From assembly GCF_017254845.1 (NCBI RefSeq), contig NZ_JAFKCU010000002.1:248001-312000 (forward strand): a DNA stretch of 64,000 nt. The letters run 5' to 3'. The notes beneath the pieces are model-generated. The model saw nothing but the letters and a program-made list of their open reading frames with translations. It did not search any database and was not told the DNA's origin. Both the position numbers and the translations under genes were made by a program. Positions 43,001 to 50,581 of this stretch are shown here, piece by piece. Numbering within the stretch: the stretch's first letter is position 1; each line of letters begins with the position of its first letter. This DNA comes from Algoriphagus pacificus (GTDB lineage: Bacteria > Bacteroidota > Bacteroidia > Cytophagales > Cyclobacteriaceae).

Positions 43001-45087
43001 CTGGAGAAACAGATGCTTGGACCAATTCTAGCTTTTCTTTCATTCCAAATGGTCCTCAAGGTTGGACGCAAAGAACCATCGCCCAATTGGAAGAAAATCA
43101 ATTGGATAACCTGGAGATTAATGCGCAGCGAAATGGTTTTAAATACCTGGATAGGAAATTGGGATTCGAGGTATTTACAGTTGGCGCAGCCGTAGATACT
43201 TTGAGTTTTAGAAATACCCAATTTTACCTAGATCAGGTTCCGCAGATTATTGACAATGTCAATAATGCCAATAGCAGGCTTTGTCCAAATGGCTCGTTGG
43301 GTTTGGTGACTTTTGAGCAAAAAAGCCTGATGCCTTATTTACCGGTTCCGGTTCCAGGTTTTGATATTTTGGATGCTAGGGCTTGTGGTCGAGTGCCTCA
43401 AGTCATTCAAAGCATTCAAAATTCCTGGATTACCACTCCGGGTCAAACCATGCTGGAGCAATACACCAATGGGTTGAAAGATGGGGATTATGTAGTGATT
43501 TTTACGGTGGGTAATGTGACATTCGATGCTTGGCCAGATGAAGCTTATGCCTATCTGAGACAATTTGGAGCCAATGAAGCAACCCTTCGAAATCTGAAAA
43601 CCGGCGATCCATACATCCTATACGGAAGAAAAGGAATGAAACCAGGTGAGGCGATTGAAATCCTGGGAAATCCAAATGGTGAAGTTTTGCCAAATCAGCA
43701 GACTCTTTCTTTTGAAACAGAACTGGATGGCTACATCACCAATGGTTTGATTTTGACACCACGTGTGGGGCCAGCTTCAAATTGGGAGCGTTTCTTCCAA
43801 AACGTCAATGCCAGAAACTGGATAAATGAAGAGGACTTCACTTATTTTGATATCTTGGGTGTAAAAACCGATGGTTCAGAGGAAATGATCTTGCCAAGAT
43901 CAGTGGATAGAGAAATCGATCTGAGTTTTGTTGATCCGGGAACCTATCCATATTTGAGATTGCGTTTTGCGATGAATGACCCGCAATCCACTGCTCCGGC
44001 GCAACTGGATAAATGGCAGGTTAACTATACGGGAGTGCCTGAGGGAGCTTTGACAGTCAAAACTTCTCAGCCTCAGATCAATCTAAAAGAAGGTCAGGAA
44101 ACGAGTATTTTGCTTCAGTTCAAGAATATTTCCAGATACGATTTTCTGGATTCCATTCAGGTGGATTGGAAGTGGACGAATGTTGCTTCTAAGAAAATTG
44201 AAAGCTTCTCCAAGAAATTCCCAGCGTTGAAAGCTGGCGAGTCTTTTGAATTTGGTCTTGATTTTAATTCGATTGGTAGAGCTGGTACCAACGAGCTTCA
44301 GGTTTTTGCCAATCCAAGAATCCAGCAAGAGCAAACATACAGAAATAACCAAATCGATTTTGGGCCTTATGTGTTGGTAGAAGGGGATGAGTCAACCTCT
44401 TTATTGGATGTGAACTTTGATGGGATTTATATAATGGATGGAGACATCGTTTCTCCTTCTGTTTTGGTGACAGCCCAATTGGTGAATGATCAAACGCTAC
44501 TTTATAAGAAGGATACGGTTGGTATGGAGATTTTCTTGAAGCAAAACTGCGAAAGTTGTGATTTCAAACGAGTCAATTTTTCTGATCCGAATCTGACTTG
44601 GACTCCAGCATCTGAAAACGAGCGATTCAAAGTTTCTTTCTTGCCAGGTCCTTTGGAAGATGGGGTTTATACTTTGATGATCCAAAACGAAGATTCACCC
44701 CAGCCTTATCAGATCACATTTGAGGTGGTGAACGAATCTCAGATTACTAATTTTTATCCTTATCCAAACCCGTTTAGTACCAGTGTAAGATTTGTGTTTA
44801 CAGTCACTGGATCAGAGGTGCCTGATGAAATCAAAATCCAGATTATGACGGTCACTGGAAAAGTGGTTAGGGAAATTCTTCAAAATGAATTAGGACCAAT
44901 CCGGATCGGAAATAACCTGACAGAATACGCTTGGGACGGCAAGGATGAATATGGGGATCAGCTGGCCAATGGCGTTTATATTTATAGGGTGCTTGTCCGC
45001 AAAAACGGTCAGTTTATGGAGCATCGACCAACGGCTGGGGACAAAGCCTTTAAGAAAGGCTATGGAAAGATGTATTTACTTCGTTGA
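40063..45087 (+). CDS. porU: C25-type peptidase, putative T9SS sortase (PorU/PorU2-like)
   Basis: I use the ATG at 40063, overlapping the porV stop; a second ATG at 40054 is in the same frame. The ~1674-residue protein has a signal peptide (LFLICSFLFLAFTSKAQ) and a C25 (gingipain-like) domain around residues ~400-800. The catalytic dyad is visible: His in LVTFFGHGAPTVIDIE (about residue 636) and Cys in PVMLFNGCDYGSAYG (about residue 670). The following ~870 residues form beta-sandwich segments ending in an FYPYPNPFS ... GNNLTEYAWDGKDEYGDQLANGVYIYRVLV region, an FlgD-like Ig closing domain. Many PorU proteins are shorter, so this is a long form. It would cleave and attach CTD cargo on the surface. 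Confidence 0.85.
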   Translation: MKNLKNLFLICSFLFLAFTSKAQQPAWYSYNQTYYKILTAEDGIYRISSESLAASGVNVNTIDPRNIQLFHRGKEVAIAVAGENDGKFDAGDYIDFYGLRNDGTLDSLLYTRFDKIPNPYFNTHSDSTAFFLTISPNIQGKRMQVRPAPAANLPAITTYSSEKLEVFGEQYSLGVGYAFDFRLSVYDTGQGWMSSVITKGNSRQIQFTGLGLMANSGNAKLEIGLVGRSLHNHITRISIGKTASSQRVINTQNFFGYEYPQLTIPVTMNDFNADGSTVVTVQSAGTEGADNISIAYAKITFQERVNSGDFQKEIFITPPGNQRITISQANESYEAIEISDPSNPQQVLLSKATGQFSFTGAVASDSSRIWVQNASTVRMIDQMKAVQFKNYLAQDADYILVGHHKLEEASNQYENPLESYAAHRASPLGGGFKTLTIFMEEIYDQYGYGEESPTALFEFLRTYYPAHKPTHLLLAGRALTMYSTARQNGVTYYYRNNPSAFAFQSLIPPGGYPISDNNYVVGLDPANPDSPAMAVGRIPAKNSQQLADYLDKAIEKDAVGVSAPWQKELIHLSGGVSEFELNRYFNFLNNYKNIAEGLYLGGNVTTYRKRSNSTIELIDITGDLNEGRSLVTFFGHGAPTVIDIEIGFASDPTLNYQNKGKYPVMLFNGCDYGSAYGTVYTQGEDWVMTPGKGASNIMANTSVGVDIVLNRYSNSFYSKAFADSSSIYKTIGEVKQQAETDFVNQFGTVPLSYSHMEQMVLLGDPGVRMFPANKADYSLDESEVFFESFDENPLNALSDSIKLSFVLRNLGIVNTDSVTYRIKRKLPDGTELAFDPVKIPYVSRRDTLIFTVPNMGLNSAGENVFTLEVNPGKEIPEMTYGNNLITVSQFISLSGTLNLYPLDYGIVSNQEMKLIAQIPGKPSTDRTVILQLDTSSEFNSANRKEIRITTAGLAEWSVSLPVANDSVTYYWRSKFQEPQAGETDAWTNSSFSFIPNGPQGWTQRTIAQLEENQLDNLEINAQRNGFKYLDRKLGFEVFTVGAAVDTLSFRNTQFYLDQVPQIIDNVNNANSRLCPNGSLGLVTFEQKSLMPYLPVPVPGFDILDARACGRVPQVIQSIQNSWITTPGQTMLEQYTNGLKDGDYVVIFTVGNVTFDAWPDEAYAYLRQFGANEATLRNLKTGDPYILYGRKGMKPGEAIEILGNPNGEVLPNQQTLSFETELDGYITNGLILTPRVGPASNWERFFQNVNARNWINEEDFTYFDILGVKTDGSEEMILPRSVDREIDLSFVDPGTYPYLRLRFAMNDPQSTAPAQLDKWQVNYTGVPEGALTVKTSQPQINLKEGQETSILLQFKNISRYDFLDSIQVDWKWTNVASKKIESFSKKFPALKAGESFEFGLDFNSIGRAGTNELQVFANPRIQQEQTYRNNQIDFGPYVLVEGDESTSLLDVNFDGIYIMDGDIVSPSVLVTAQLVNDQTLLYKKDTVGMEIFLKQNCESCDFKRVNFSDPNLTWTPASENERFKVSFLPGPLEDGVYTLMIQNEDSPQPYQITFEVVNESQITNFYPYPNPFSTSVRFVFTVTGSEVPDEIKIQIMTVTGKVVREILQNELGPIRIGNNLTEYAWDGKDEYGDQLANGVYIYRVLVRKNGQFMEHRPTAGDKAFKKGYGKMYLLR

Positions 45088-45116
45088 TTCGATTTTCTGA
45101 GTGTTTTATTGCAATT

Positions 45117-45175
45117 GCCTTCGACAACGCTCATGCTGACAAAATCGCGACTGCCAACTGCCACTGCCCACTGAT
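45117..45175. repeat. Decayed dispersed-repeat-like segment with ACTGCC tandem
   Basis: The stretch contains CCTTCGACAACGCTCATG and a degenerate tandem ACTGCCA-ACTGCC-ACTGCCC (45150-45173). I recall similar CCTTCGAC...GCTCA sequences as dispersed intergenic repeats in Bacteroidota; that link is from memory. Confidence 0.4.
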
Positions 45176-45181
45176 TACTAA

Positions 45182-45877
45182 TCACTGTTTCCTCTTTCTA
45201 ACGTATCCATAAATCCCCAATAATCCCACGAGAAGCAACCCTAATCCGATTCCCCATTGCAGAGGAGTATTCATGGATTGCTGCGCATCGATGTACGAAC
45301 TAGCGAGCACTCCTGCGCTGAAAGCAATGACTGTTCGTGTTAGCATCCCTGGTATTCCAAAAAGTAAAACTTTCAACAAACTGACATTCAAGGAAGCAAA
45401 AAGGAAATTGGAAATCGCAAAAGGAACCACTGGACTGATCCTGACAAAAAACACAAGCGACCCCTCCTTTTCCTTCCGCGCTTCTATCTCAGCTTGAAAT
45501 TTGGGATTATTCTGAAAGAGTTGCTCCGTAAGCTCCATGTTAATGATTTTGCCCAGCCCATAACCGATTGCAGAGGCAAGCGAATAGCCCAAAATGAGAA
45601 AAGGGAGAGAAATCCATCCAAAAAAGAAACCCGAAGCCAAAGCGATCAGGGTGGTAGGCAACAATGCAAATCCCATTAGGAAAGCACCGATTAGGGTATA
45701 AATCAAATAATCTGAAAAATTTTCCAGGCTGTATTTTTCCAGAAAATTGTAGTTCACTGCGAAAATCGTGGAACCGATGAAGGGCATCGCACTTACCCAA
45801 AGCCATGCAAGGATGCCTATGGGATGTTTGCCATAGTAAGAGGAAATAGTTTTGAAAATACTGCCCTTTTTTGTCAT
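45182..45877 (-). CDS. TVP38/TMEM64 family membrane protein
   Basis: The 231-residue protein has the SNARE-associated/VTT domain of DedA-like proteins: GFALLPTTLIALASGFFFGW, GYSLASAIGYGLGKII and FVRISPVVPFAISNFLFA, plus about six hydrophobic segments and a basic C-terminus (GYVRKRKQ). It acts in the inner membrane; relatives scramble or transport lipids, but this member's substrate is unknown. Convergent with porU. Confidence 0.9.
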   Translation of the reverse strand: MTKKGSIFKTISSYYGKHPIGILAWLWVSAMPFIGSTIFAVNYNFLEKYSLENFSDYLIYTLIGAFLMGFALLPTTLIALASGFFFGWISLPFLILGYSLASAIGYGLGKIINMELTEQLFQNNPKFQAEIEARKEKEGSLVFFVRISPVVPFAISNFLFASLNVSLLKVLLFGIPGMLTRTVIAFSAGVLASSYIDAQQSMNTPLQWGIGLGLLLVGLLGIYGYVRKRKQ

Positions 45878-46008
45878 CTTTGATCACCTATTGGGAAGAA
45901 GATTCTTCTCAACGCCTGCAAGTTTAGCAAGGGAAACCCGAAATCAAGCAATATGGAAAGGATTCTTTCCTAGCATTCATTACAAATAGAATAAAACCCC
46001 AAATAGAT

Positions 46009-47154
46009 ATGAAGTTTGGCACCAAAGCAATCCATGCCGGGGTTGCACCTGATCCAAGTACAGGAGCCATCATGACTCCGATTTATCAAACCTCAACTTA
46101 TGTTCAGCGTTCCCCGGGTGATCACCAGGGATATGAATATTCCCGAACGCATAATCCAACTCGTACCGCACTTCAGGATAACCTTGCGGCCCTCGAAAAC
46201 GGAAAACATGGAATCTGTTTTTCCTCTGGTTTGGGAGCGATCGATGCAGTTGTGAAGCTTTTCAGCCCTGGAGATGAAATCATCTCAACCAATGATTTGT
46301 ATGGTGGGACTTACCGATTATTCACCAAAGTTTTCGAACGATATGGGATCAAATTCCACTTTGTTCCAATGGGTGATCCAGAATCCATCGCCAATTACAT
46401 CAACGAAAACACTAAGATGATCTGGGTGGAAACTCCAACCAACCCGATGATGAATATCATTGATATCGCTGGGGTTTCAAAAGTTGCAAAAAAGCATGGA
46501 GTTCTCCTTGCTGTTGACAATACCTTTGCTTCACCATTTCTCCAAAATCCATTGGATCAAGGTGCTGATATCGTGATGCACTCCGTGACCAAGTACCTAG
46601 GGGGACATTCCGATGTGGTGATGGGAGCCTTGGTTTTGAATGACGATGAATTTGCTTCTAAATTGGTATTTATCCAAAATGCCTGCGGTGCTACACCAGG
46701 TCCTCAGGACTGTTTCTTGGTATTGAGAGGAATCAAAACCCTTCACCTAAGAATGGAGCGTCATAGCCAGAATGGTAAGACCATAGCGGCGTACCTTAAA
46801 AACCATCCGAAAGTAGCCAAGGTCTACTGGCCAGGTTTTGAAGATCATCCAAATCATGACATCGCTAAAAAGCAAATGAGAGACTTTGGAGGGATGATCT
46901 CCTTTACATTGGTAGGTAATAGACTGGAAGATGCAAAAACTGTGATGGAGAATTTTCATCTTTTTGCATTGGCAGAATCTCTGGGAGGAGTGGAGTCACT
47001 TTGTGGACATCCTGCTTCTATGACGCATGCAAGTATTCCTAGAGAAGAAAGAGAAAAAGTAGGCTTAGTAGATTCTTTGATCCGACTGAGTGTAGGAGTA
47101 GAAGATGCAGAAGATCTGAAGCAGGATTTGGCAAATGCCCTTTCGAAAATCTGA
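46009..47154 (+). CDS. Cys/Met metabolism PLP-dependent enzyme (cystathionine gamma-synthase/lyase type)
   Basis: The 381-residue enzyme has the gamma-family fold: a start MKFGTKAIHAGVAPDPSTGAI, the tetramer-contact YEYSRTHNPTRTALQ, GLGAIDAVVKLFSPGD, the aspartate that holds PLP (LLAVDNTFASPFLQ) and the Schiff-base lysine in MHSVTKYLGGHSDVVMG, then SLGGVESLCGHPASMTHASIP. It would make or split cystathionine for methionine/cysteine metabolism. Substrate preference between synthase and lyase cannot be read from this alone. A terminator follows the stop. Confidence 0.9.
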   Translation: MKFGTKAIHAGVAPDPSTGAIMTPIYQTSTYVQRSPGDHQGYEYSRTHNPTRTALQDNLAALENGKHGICFSSGLGAIDAVVKLFSPGDEIISTNDLYGGTYRLFTKVFERYGIKFHFVPMGDPESIANYINENTKMIWVETPTNPMMNIIDIAGVSKVAKKHGVLLAVDNTFASPFLQNPLDQGADIVMHSVTKYLGGHSDVVMGALVLNDDEFASKLVFIQNACGATPGPQDCFLVLRGIKTLHLRMERHSQNGKTIAAYLKNHPKVAKVYWPGFEDHPNHDIAKKQMRDFGGMISFTLVGNRLEDAKTVMENFHLFALAESLGGVESLCGHPASMTHASIPREEREKVGLVDSLIRLSVGVEDAEDLKQDLANALSKI

Positions 47155-47174
47155 TTTTAGAACATTCATTTATT

Positions 47175-47207
47175 TCAAAAAAACCAGCTGATGAGGCTGG
47201 TTTTTTT
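47175..47207. terminator. Bidirectional intrinsic terminator
   Basis: ACCAGC/GCTGGT stem (47183-47188, 47196-47201) flanked by seven A residues on the left and seven T residues on the right; ends the PLP enzyme gene and, on the minus strand, the hypothetical gene at 47216. Confidence 0.85.
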
Positions 47208-47215
47208 GAAATGTA

Positions 47216-47707
47216 TTAAGCAATATTATTTATTTTAATTGATAAACATTTTTTGGTAGTTAAGTTTATACGGATGTTAAAAATGCAATTTCCTCCATCT
47301 AAATAATAGATAATCTGTGTCTTCCAGTTTGGTTCAGCATGATTGCAAAATCCGTTAATCCAAACTTCTTTTTCCCCTTCATCATTTAAATAGGGAACAT
47401 ATTGAACCGTGTAATTTTTTAATTCTCTAATCTGATACAATTCGATGAATTTCTCGGATCTGCCATAATTTTTCGAGCTTTTACTAAGTTTGCCATTATA
47501 GTTATCAATTGATTTTTTAAGCAGTTTTTCCAATAAATTGATTTCTTTTTTTGTCAGATCCACCGTCTTTGCGGACTTTGCTACTATGTTTTTTGAGGAG
47601 ATTAATTCATCTATTCTTTTTTGATCTGATAAAATCACATAATCTGACTGCCCAAAACAGAAGGCAAAATTAAAAAATCCAATAATTAGGAATATGCTTT
47701 TTCTCAT
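47216..47707 (-). CDS. Exported hypothetical protein
   Basis: The ATG at 47707 gives MRKSIFLIIGFFNFAFCFGQ, a signal peptide; the codon at 47713 is a TTG. The ~143-residue mature part is Lys/Asn-rich with an all-helical look in the first half (KRIDELISSKNIVAKSAK, LTKKEINLLEKLLKK) and beta-rich afterwards (YTVQYVPYLNDEGEKEVWINGFC). No family recognised. It has no predicted partner; the terminator at 47175-47207 follows. Confidence 0.6.
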   Translation of the reverse strand: MRKSIFLIIGFFNFAFCFGQSDYVILSDQKRIDELISSKNIVAKSAKTVDLTKKEINLLEKLLKKSIDNYNGKLSKSSKNYGRSEKFIELYQIRELKNYTVQYVPYLNDEGEKEVWINGFCNHAEPNWKTQIIYYLDGGNCIFNIRINLTTKKCLSIKINNIA

Positions 47708-47779
47708 TATCAACTATTTGATCTTTCTTCTGATTCCATTTTATTGATTCATATAATTGTCTAAAACAGGTCAGCTTAG

Positions 47780-48718
47780 TTAAGTATTTTGAATTAAATA
47801 ACAAACCACCTTGCTCTCCGGCTCAAAAAAAACAAAAAGATCACCATCTGCTGCAAAATTCAATTTCTCTAAATAGCGTTGAAGTCCATCATTGGAAGAT
47901 TCAACGTTACTTCGCTCTGTTATTATTCCAGTAGTACTTGGAATTTGTACCACAAACCTCATGGTTCTATTGGATTTGGGACAAGAAGGGATATCTGGGA
48001 ATTGAATCCATGTAGGAACTCCAGTATGTCCCATAACTGATTCCCCAAATTCATTTCCAAAGTAGTTTGATTTTTGGCCAGATATATATTTTTTCTGAAA
48101 TACTATTTCTGAATCGGGTTTTAAATTTGGGAATGGACTTTCTGAGTTCTTTAGTTCCTCTAAGTTTATGACTTTTGGGTTTAGTGGGTCTGAATAATCC
48201 AGAAAAATTTTATCTAGTTCCATATATAATGGAGCAGTTAAATGTAAATCAAAAGGAAGCCATTGGAAAGCCTCATCAGAACTAGAAAGAGTTCCAATAA
48301 ATTGAAATGGAGCTATGAAATCAAATTTGGGAATGTTGAAATCTGTTGGAACTTCACCACCTAAATAGCTTTGCCCATCATTCGATTCATAAAGGTTATA
48401 AACTGTATGTACTGGGACATCTTTGTAGGGTTGGCCAAGTTCTTCCTCGGTGAGTTCTCTCGCTTGCCTATCACCTTCATCCATATCAAATGCCCGGATC
48501 AATTTTCCATCCTCATATTCTAACTCTATAGCTGAAAAAATGGACAAGGCTGTTTTTTTATCTATCCCTTGGGTCTCCATGAATTTTTGATTTCTTTCAT
48601 CTCCATTAAATTCAACTTCCCATCCTGCCAAATAAACTTTTTTAATATCCTTTTTTCCAAAGCAGGAATTTAAAAGTCCGATCATAATTAATAATAGTAG
48701 TGTTTTGAATGATTTCAT
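47780..48718 (-). CDS. Lipoprotein of unknown function
   Basis: The 312-residue protein has a lipoprotein signal (LLLLIMIGLLNSC) with the lipidated Cys at about residue 19. The mature part is rich in acidic and aromatic residues (LSIFSAIELEYEDGKLIRAFDMDEGDRQ, TELEEELGQPYKDVPVHTVYNLYES-like composition) and may be a beta-rich periplasmic/outer-leaflet protein. I do not recognise the family. It lies 9 bp after the DUF1330 gene on the same strand. Confidence 0.6.
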   Translation of the reverse strand: MKSFKTLLLLIMIGLLNSCFGKKDIKKVYLAGWEVEFNGDERNQKFMETQGIDKKTALSIFSAIELEYEDGKLIRAFDMDEGDRQARELTEEELGQPYKDVPVHTVYNLYESNDGQSYLGGEVPTDFNIPKFDFIAPFQFIGTLSSSDEAFQWLPFDLHLTAPLYMELDKIFLDYSDPLNPKVINLEELKNSESPFPNLKPDSEIVFQKKYISGQKSNYFGNEFGESVMGHTGVPTWIQFPDIPSCPKSNRTMRFVVQIPSTTGIITERSNVESSNDGLQRYLEKLNFAADGDLFVFFEPESKVVCYLIQNT

Positions 48719-48727
48719 TTTTTCGAT

Positions 48728-49030
48728 TTAAATCTTCGATCCTTTGATTAACCAAGTGGATTTGATTGATTGTTCTTTGAGATGAAGGAATTTCTTCCGC
48801 TCCTCATCTCGGAAAAAGGCTGCTACATCTTCTTCTTTTTCAAATTCAACCAAATGGATTTCATAGGGCATTTCCATGTTCTTTTCAATAATATTATCAG
48901 GTGTTGGCCTATATCGAAGTAGGAGTTTGCCATTATATTTTGCGATCAAAGGGATGGCGACATCTTCAAATTCCAGAAAAGTTTGCTCTTGACCATCTAA
49001 GATGTAAATAAGTTGGGTGAAATAAATCAT
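48728..49030 (-). CDS. DUF1330 domain-containing protein
   Basis: A 100-residue single-domain ferredoxin-like alpha/beta protein with the DUF1330 pattern: YFTQLIYILDGQEQTFLEFEDVAIPLI, then LLLRYRPTPDNI and HLVEFEKEEDVAAFFRDEERKKFLHLKEQSI. Such dimeric alpha/beta-barrel proteins have no confirmed function. It starts 2 bp after the Arr gene stop on the same strand and precedes the lipoprotein gene. Confidence 0.78.
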   Translation of the reverse strand: MIYFTQLIYILDGQEQTFLEFEDVAIPLIAKYNGKLLLRYRPTPDNIIEKNMEMPYEIHLVEFEKEEDVAAFFRDEERKKFLHLKEQSIKSTWLIKGSKI

Positions 49031-49032
49031 GG

Positions 49033-49467
49033 CTATTCGTCATTTAGGGAATCTATTCCTTGCTCTTTTAATTTTTCAAGTTGGGTTTTCATCGCTAATA
49101 CCTGCTCTTGGAGATGTCCTTGCCAGCTGCCAACTTCGCCCACTACTTTGAAAGGATGAGTCGATCGATAAGATTGAGTAGGGTTTCCAGGAAATTTCTT
49201 GTCCGTAAGGTCAGGATCATTTTCAATTGGACCTGTTGGTTCAACTAAGTAAATTCTTTCTCTTCCTTCTCCAAGAGCCAGTTCAGCTCCCCAAATCGCT
49301 GCGTCAAGTGTGGCAGTAAGGAAGATATATTTGGCATTTTTTCGCTTCCCGTAGTTGGAATTATATCCCGGCTGGATTAAATCACCAATCTTCAGATCTG
49401 CTTTGGTTCCATGAAAGAATGTCTGAGCAAAAGGTTTGGGCTGCTTTGAATCCAGATCTTGAGTCAT
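49033..49467 (-). CDS. arr: NAD(+)-rifampin ADP-ribosyltransferase (Arr type)
   Basis: The 144-residue protein aligns with Arr enzymes that inactivate rifamycins by ADP-ribosylation: QTFFHGTKADLKIGDLIQPG near the N-terminus, YIFLTATLDAAIWGAELALGEG, RIYLVEPTGPIENDPDLTDKKFPGNPTQSYRS and FKVVGEVGSWQGH. His19 and Asp84 fall at the positions I recall as catalytic in the mycobacterial enzyme. It is a chromosomal gene in a run of small minus-strand genes with no adjacent integron or insertion sequence; resistance itself is not shown by the sequence. Confidence 0.88.
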   Translation of the reverse strand: MTQDLDSKQPKPFAQTFFHGTKADLKIGDLIQPGYNSNYGKRKNAKYIFLTATLDAAIWGAELALGEGRERIYLVEPTGPIENDPDLTDKKFPGNPTQSYRSTHPFKVVGEVGSWQGHLQEQVLAMKTQLEKLKEQGIDSLNDE

Positions 49468-49509
49468 AGTTGAAAATCCTTTAGAGTTTTTTAATTGAGT
49501 TTAGAAAAC

Positions 49510-50145
49510 TCATTGAATCCAGGAGGTAAGAAGCAGTCTCTTTTTTGGGTGAATTGCTTTGCTGTTTGCAGCAATTTTTAAAAGCTCAGGATCTTTTTCT
49601 TTTGCAAAAACCAATTGAAATAAAGCTGCTGCAGAAAGCCTGTCTTGTTCTCTTTCAACTAGCTTAAATTCATCTCCGACTATTACATTTCCTTCCTCCA
49701 GAATACTCAAATAGGTTCCTCCATATCCATGTTGGATGAATTGCTTAATCATTTGTTGGGTTCCAAACTTGTGGCCCAACTTGTAGCAAGGTTCGCGGTA
49801 TTGGGAAACCTGAACCAAAGCTTCTCCCACTTGGTAGACATCTCCCAAGAAAATTGTGTTTTCATCGAGTCCAGAGACAGTCAGATTTTCCCCAAACATG
49901 CCCCAGGACCAGTCCAAATCAGGATATAAAGTTTTCCAATAGGGGTATTGCTCCGCAGAGAAAACATAGCAGGCTTTGTAATATCCCCCATGATTCAGAC
50001 GATTGGAAACCTCGTCCGAAAGCACATCATTTTTGGTAAGGAAGATTGGGCTATCGATCGGTTTTTTAAAAATTCCTGTTGTTTCCTCTTTTCCATTCCA
50101 CATAAAGGTGGTGGGTTTTCCAAGGTTCGTTGAGATAATATTCAT
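49510..50145 (-). CDS. MOSC domain protein (YiiM-like)
   Basis: I start at 50145 (MNIISTNLGKPTTF), where homology begins; the frame opens further upstream by 27 bp. The ~211-residue protein has the MOSC fold: VSNRLNHGGYYKACYVFSAEQYPYWK, WGMFGENLTVSGLDENTIFLGDVYQVGEALVQVSQYREPCYKLG with the conserved Cys (residue ~131). These bind molybdenum cofactor or sulfur and are implicated in sulfur transfer or detoxification of hydroxylated base analogues. It lies 42 bp before the Arr gene on the same strand. Confidence 0.85.
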   Translation of the reverse strand: MNIISTNLGKPTTFMWNGKEETTGIFKKPIDSPIFLTKNDVLSDEVSNRLNHGGYYKACYVFSAEQYPYWKTLYPDLDWSWGMFGENLTVSGLDENTIFLGDVYQVGEALVQVSQYREPCYKLGHKFGTQQMIKQFIQHGYGGTYLSILEEGNVIVGDEFKLVEREQDRLSAAALFQLVFAKEKDPELLKIAANSKAIHPKKRLLLTSWIQ

Positions 50146-50235
50146 ACTAAAAATAGGCTTGGTTAGTTCCAAAGCTAATATATCATGTTTTTATATATTT
50201 CTTTTGAGTTTCATTTCTATGGATTCTTAGAAAGA

Positions 50236-50257
50236 ACTGATCGTGCCTTTGGCACTC
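50236..50257 (+). repeat. REP-like palindrome, copy A
   Basis: Contains CGTGCCTTTGGCAC, a palindrome around TTT, preceded by ACTGAT. It recurs inverted at 50534-50555 with one change over 22 positions, and an imperfect relative (ATGCCTTTGGCAT) lies at 50323-50335. Confidence 0.65.
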
Positions 50258-50281
50258 TAGATTGAAGATTGTTGACTCTTT

Positions 50282-50310
50282 CCCTGAATTTCGCTGCGCT
50301 GTATTCAGGG
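50282..50310. repeat. Palindrome CCCTGAAT/ATTCAGGG
   Basis: 8-bp arms (50282-50289, 50303-50310) around a 13-base loop rich in GCTGCGC. Part of the palindrome cluster upstream of the transposase. Confidence 0.6.
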
Positions 50311-50322
50311 TTGGTACTTTTC

Positions 50323-50335
50323 ATGCCTTTGGCAT
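50323..50335. repeat. REP-like palindrome, imperfect third copy
   Basis: ATGCCTTTGGCAT shares the central GCCTTTGGC of copies A and B but has different flanks. Confidence 0.5.
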
Positions 50336-50491
50336 TGGATAGATTCTAGCAAAAATTATTTTTTGTACCCTTGACAGAGGTTAGGTTTTGATTTTTAAAA
50401 TTTATAATCCTATTGCTTGAATTCGAATTATACGATCTAGTTCCATCAAAAAAATATAATATTTTCTTGCCAAGGGCAAGATAGGTGAATG

Positions 50492-50510
50492 CCCAGAATG
50501 CAATTCTGGG
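50492..50510. repeat. Palindrome CCCAGAAT/ATTCTGGG
   Basis: 8-bp arms (50492-50499, 50503-50510) with a GCA loop. Lies 72 bp before the transposase start. Confidence 0.6.
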
Positions 50511-50533
50511 TTTATTAGTTAGTATATTTAGAC

Positions 50534-50555
50534 GAGTGCCAAAGGCACGACCAGT
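50534..50555 (-). repeat. REP-like palindrome, copy B (inverted)
   Basis: The minus-strand sequence contains CGTGCCTTTGGCACTC as in copy A, with ACTGGT in place of ACTGAT before it. It lies 26 bp upstream of the transposase ATG. Confidence 0.65.
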
Positions 50556-50581
50556 ACTTTAGATTCTAACTTTTCTATATT

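Noticed and set aside
45150-45173. CRISPR-like short repeats
   Set aside because: The ACTGCC units are contiguous, degenerate and without spacers, and no cas gene is present.
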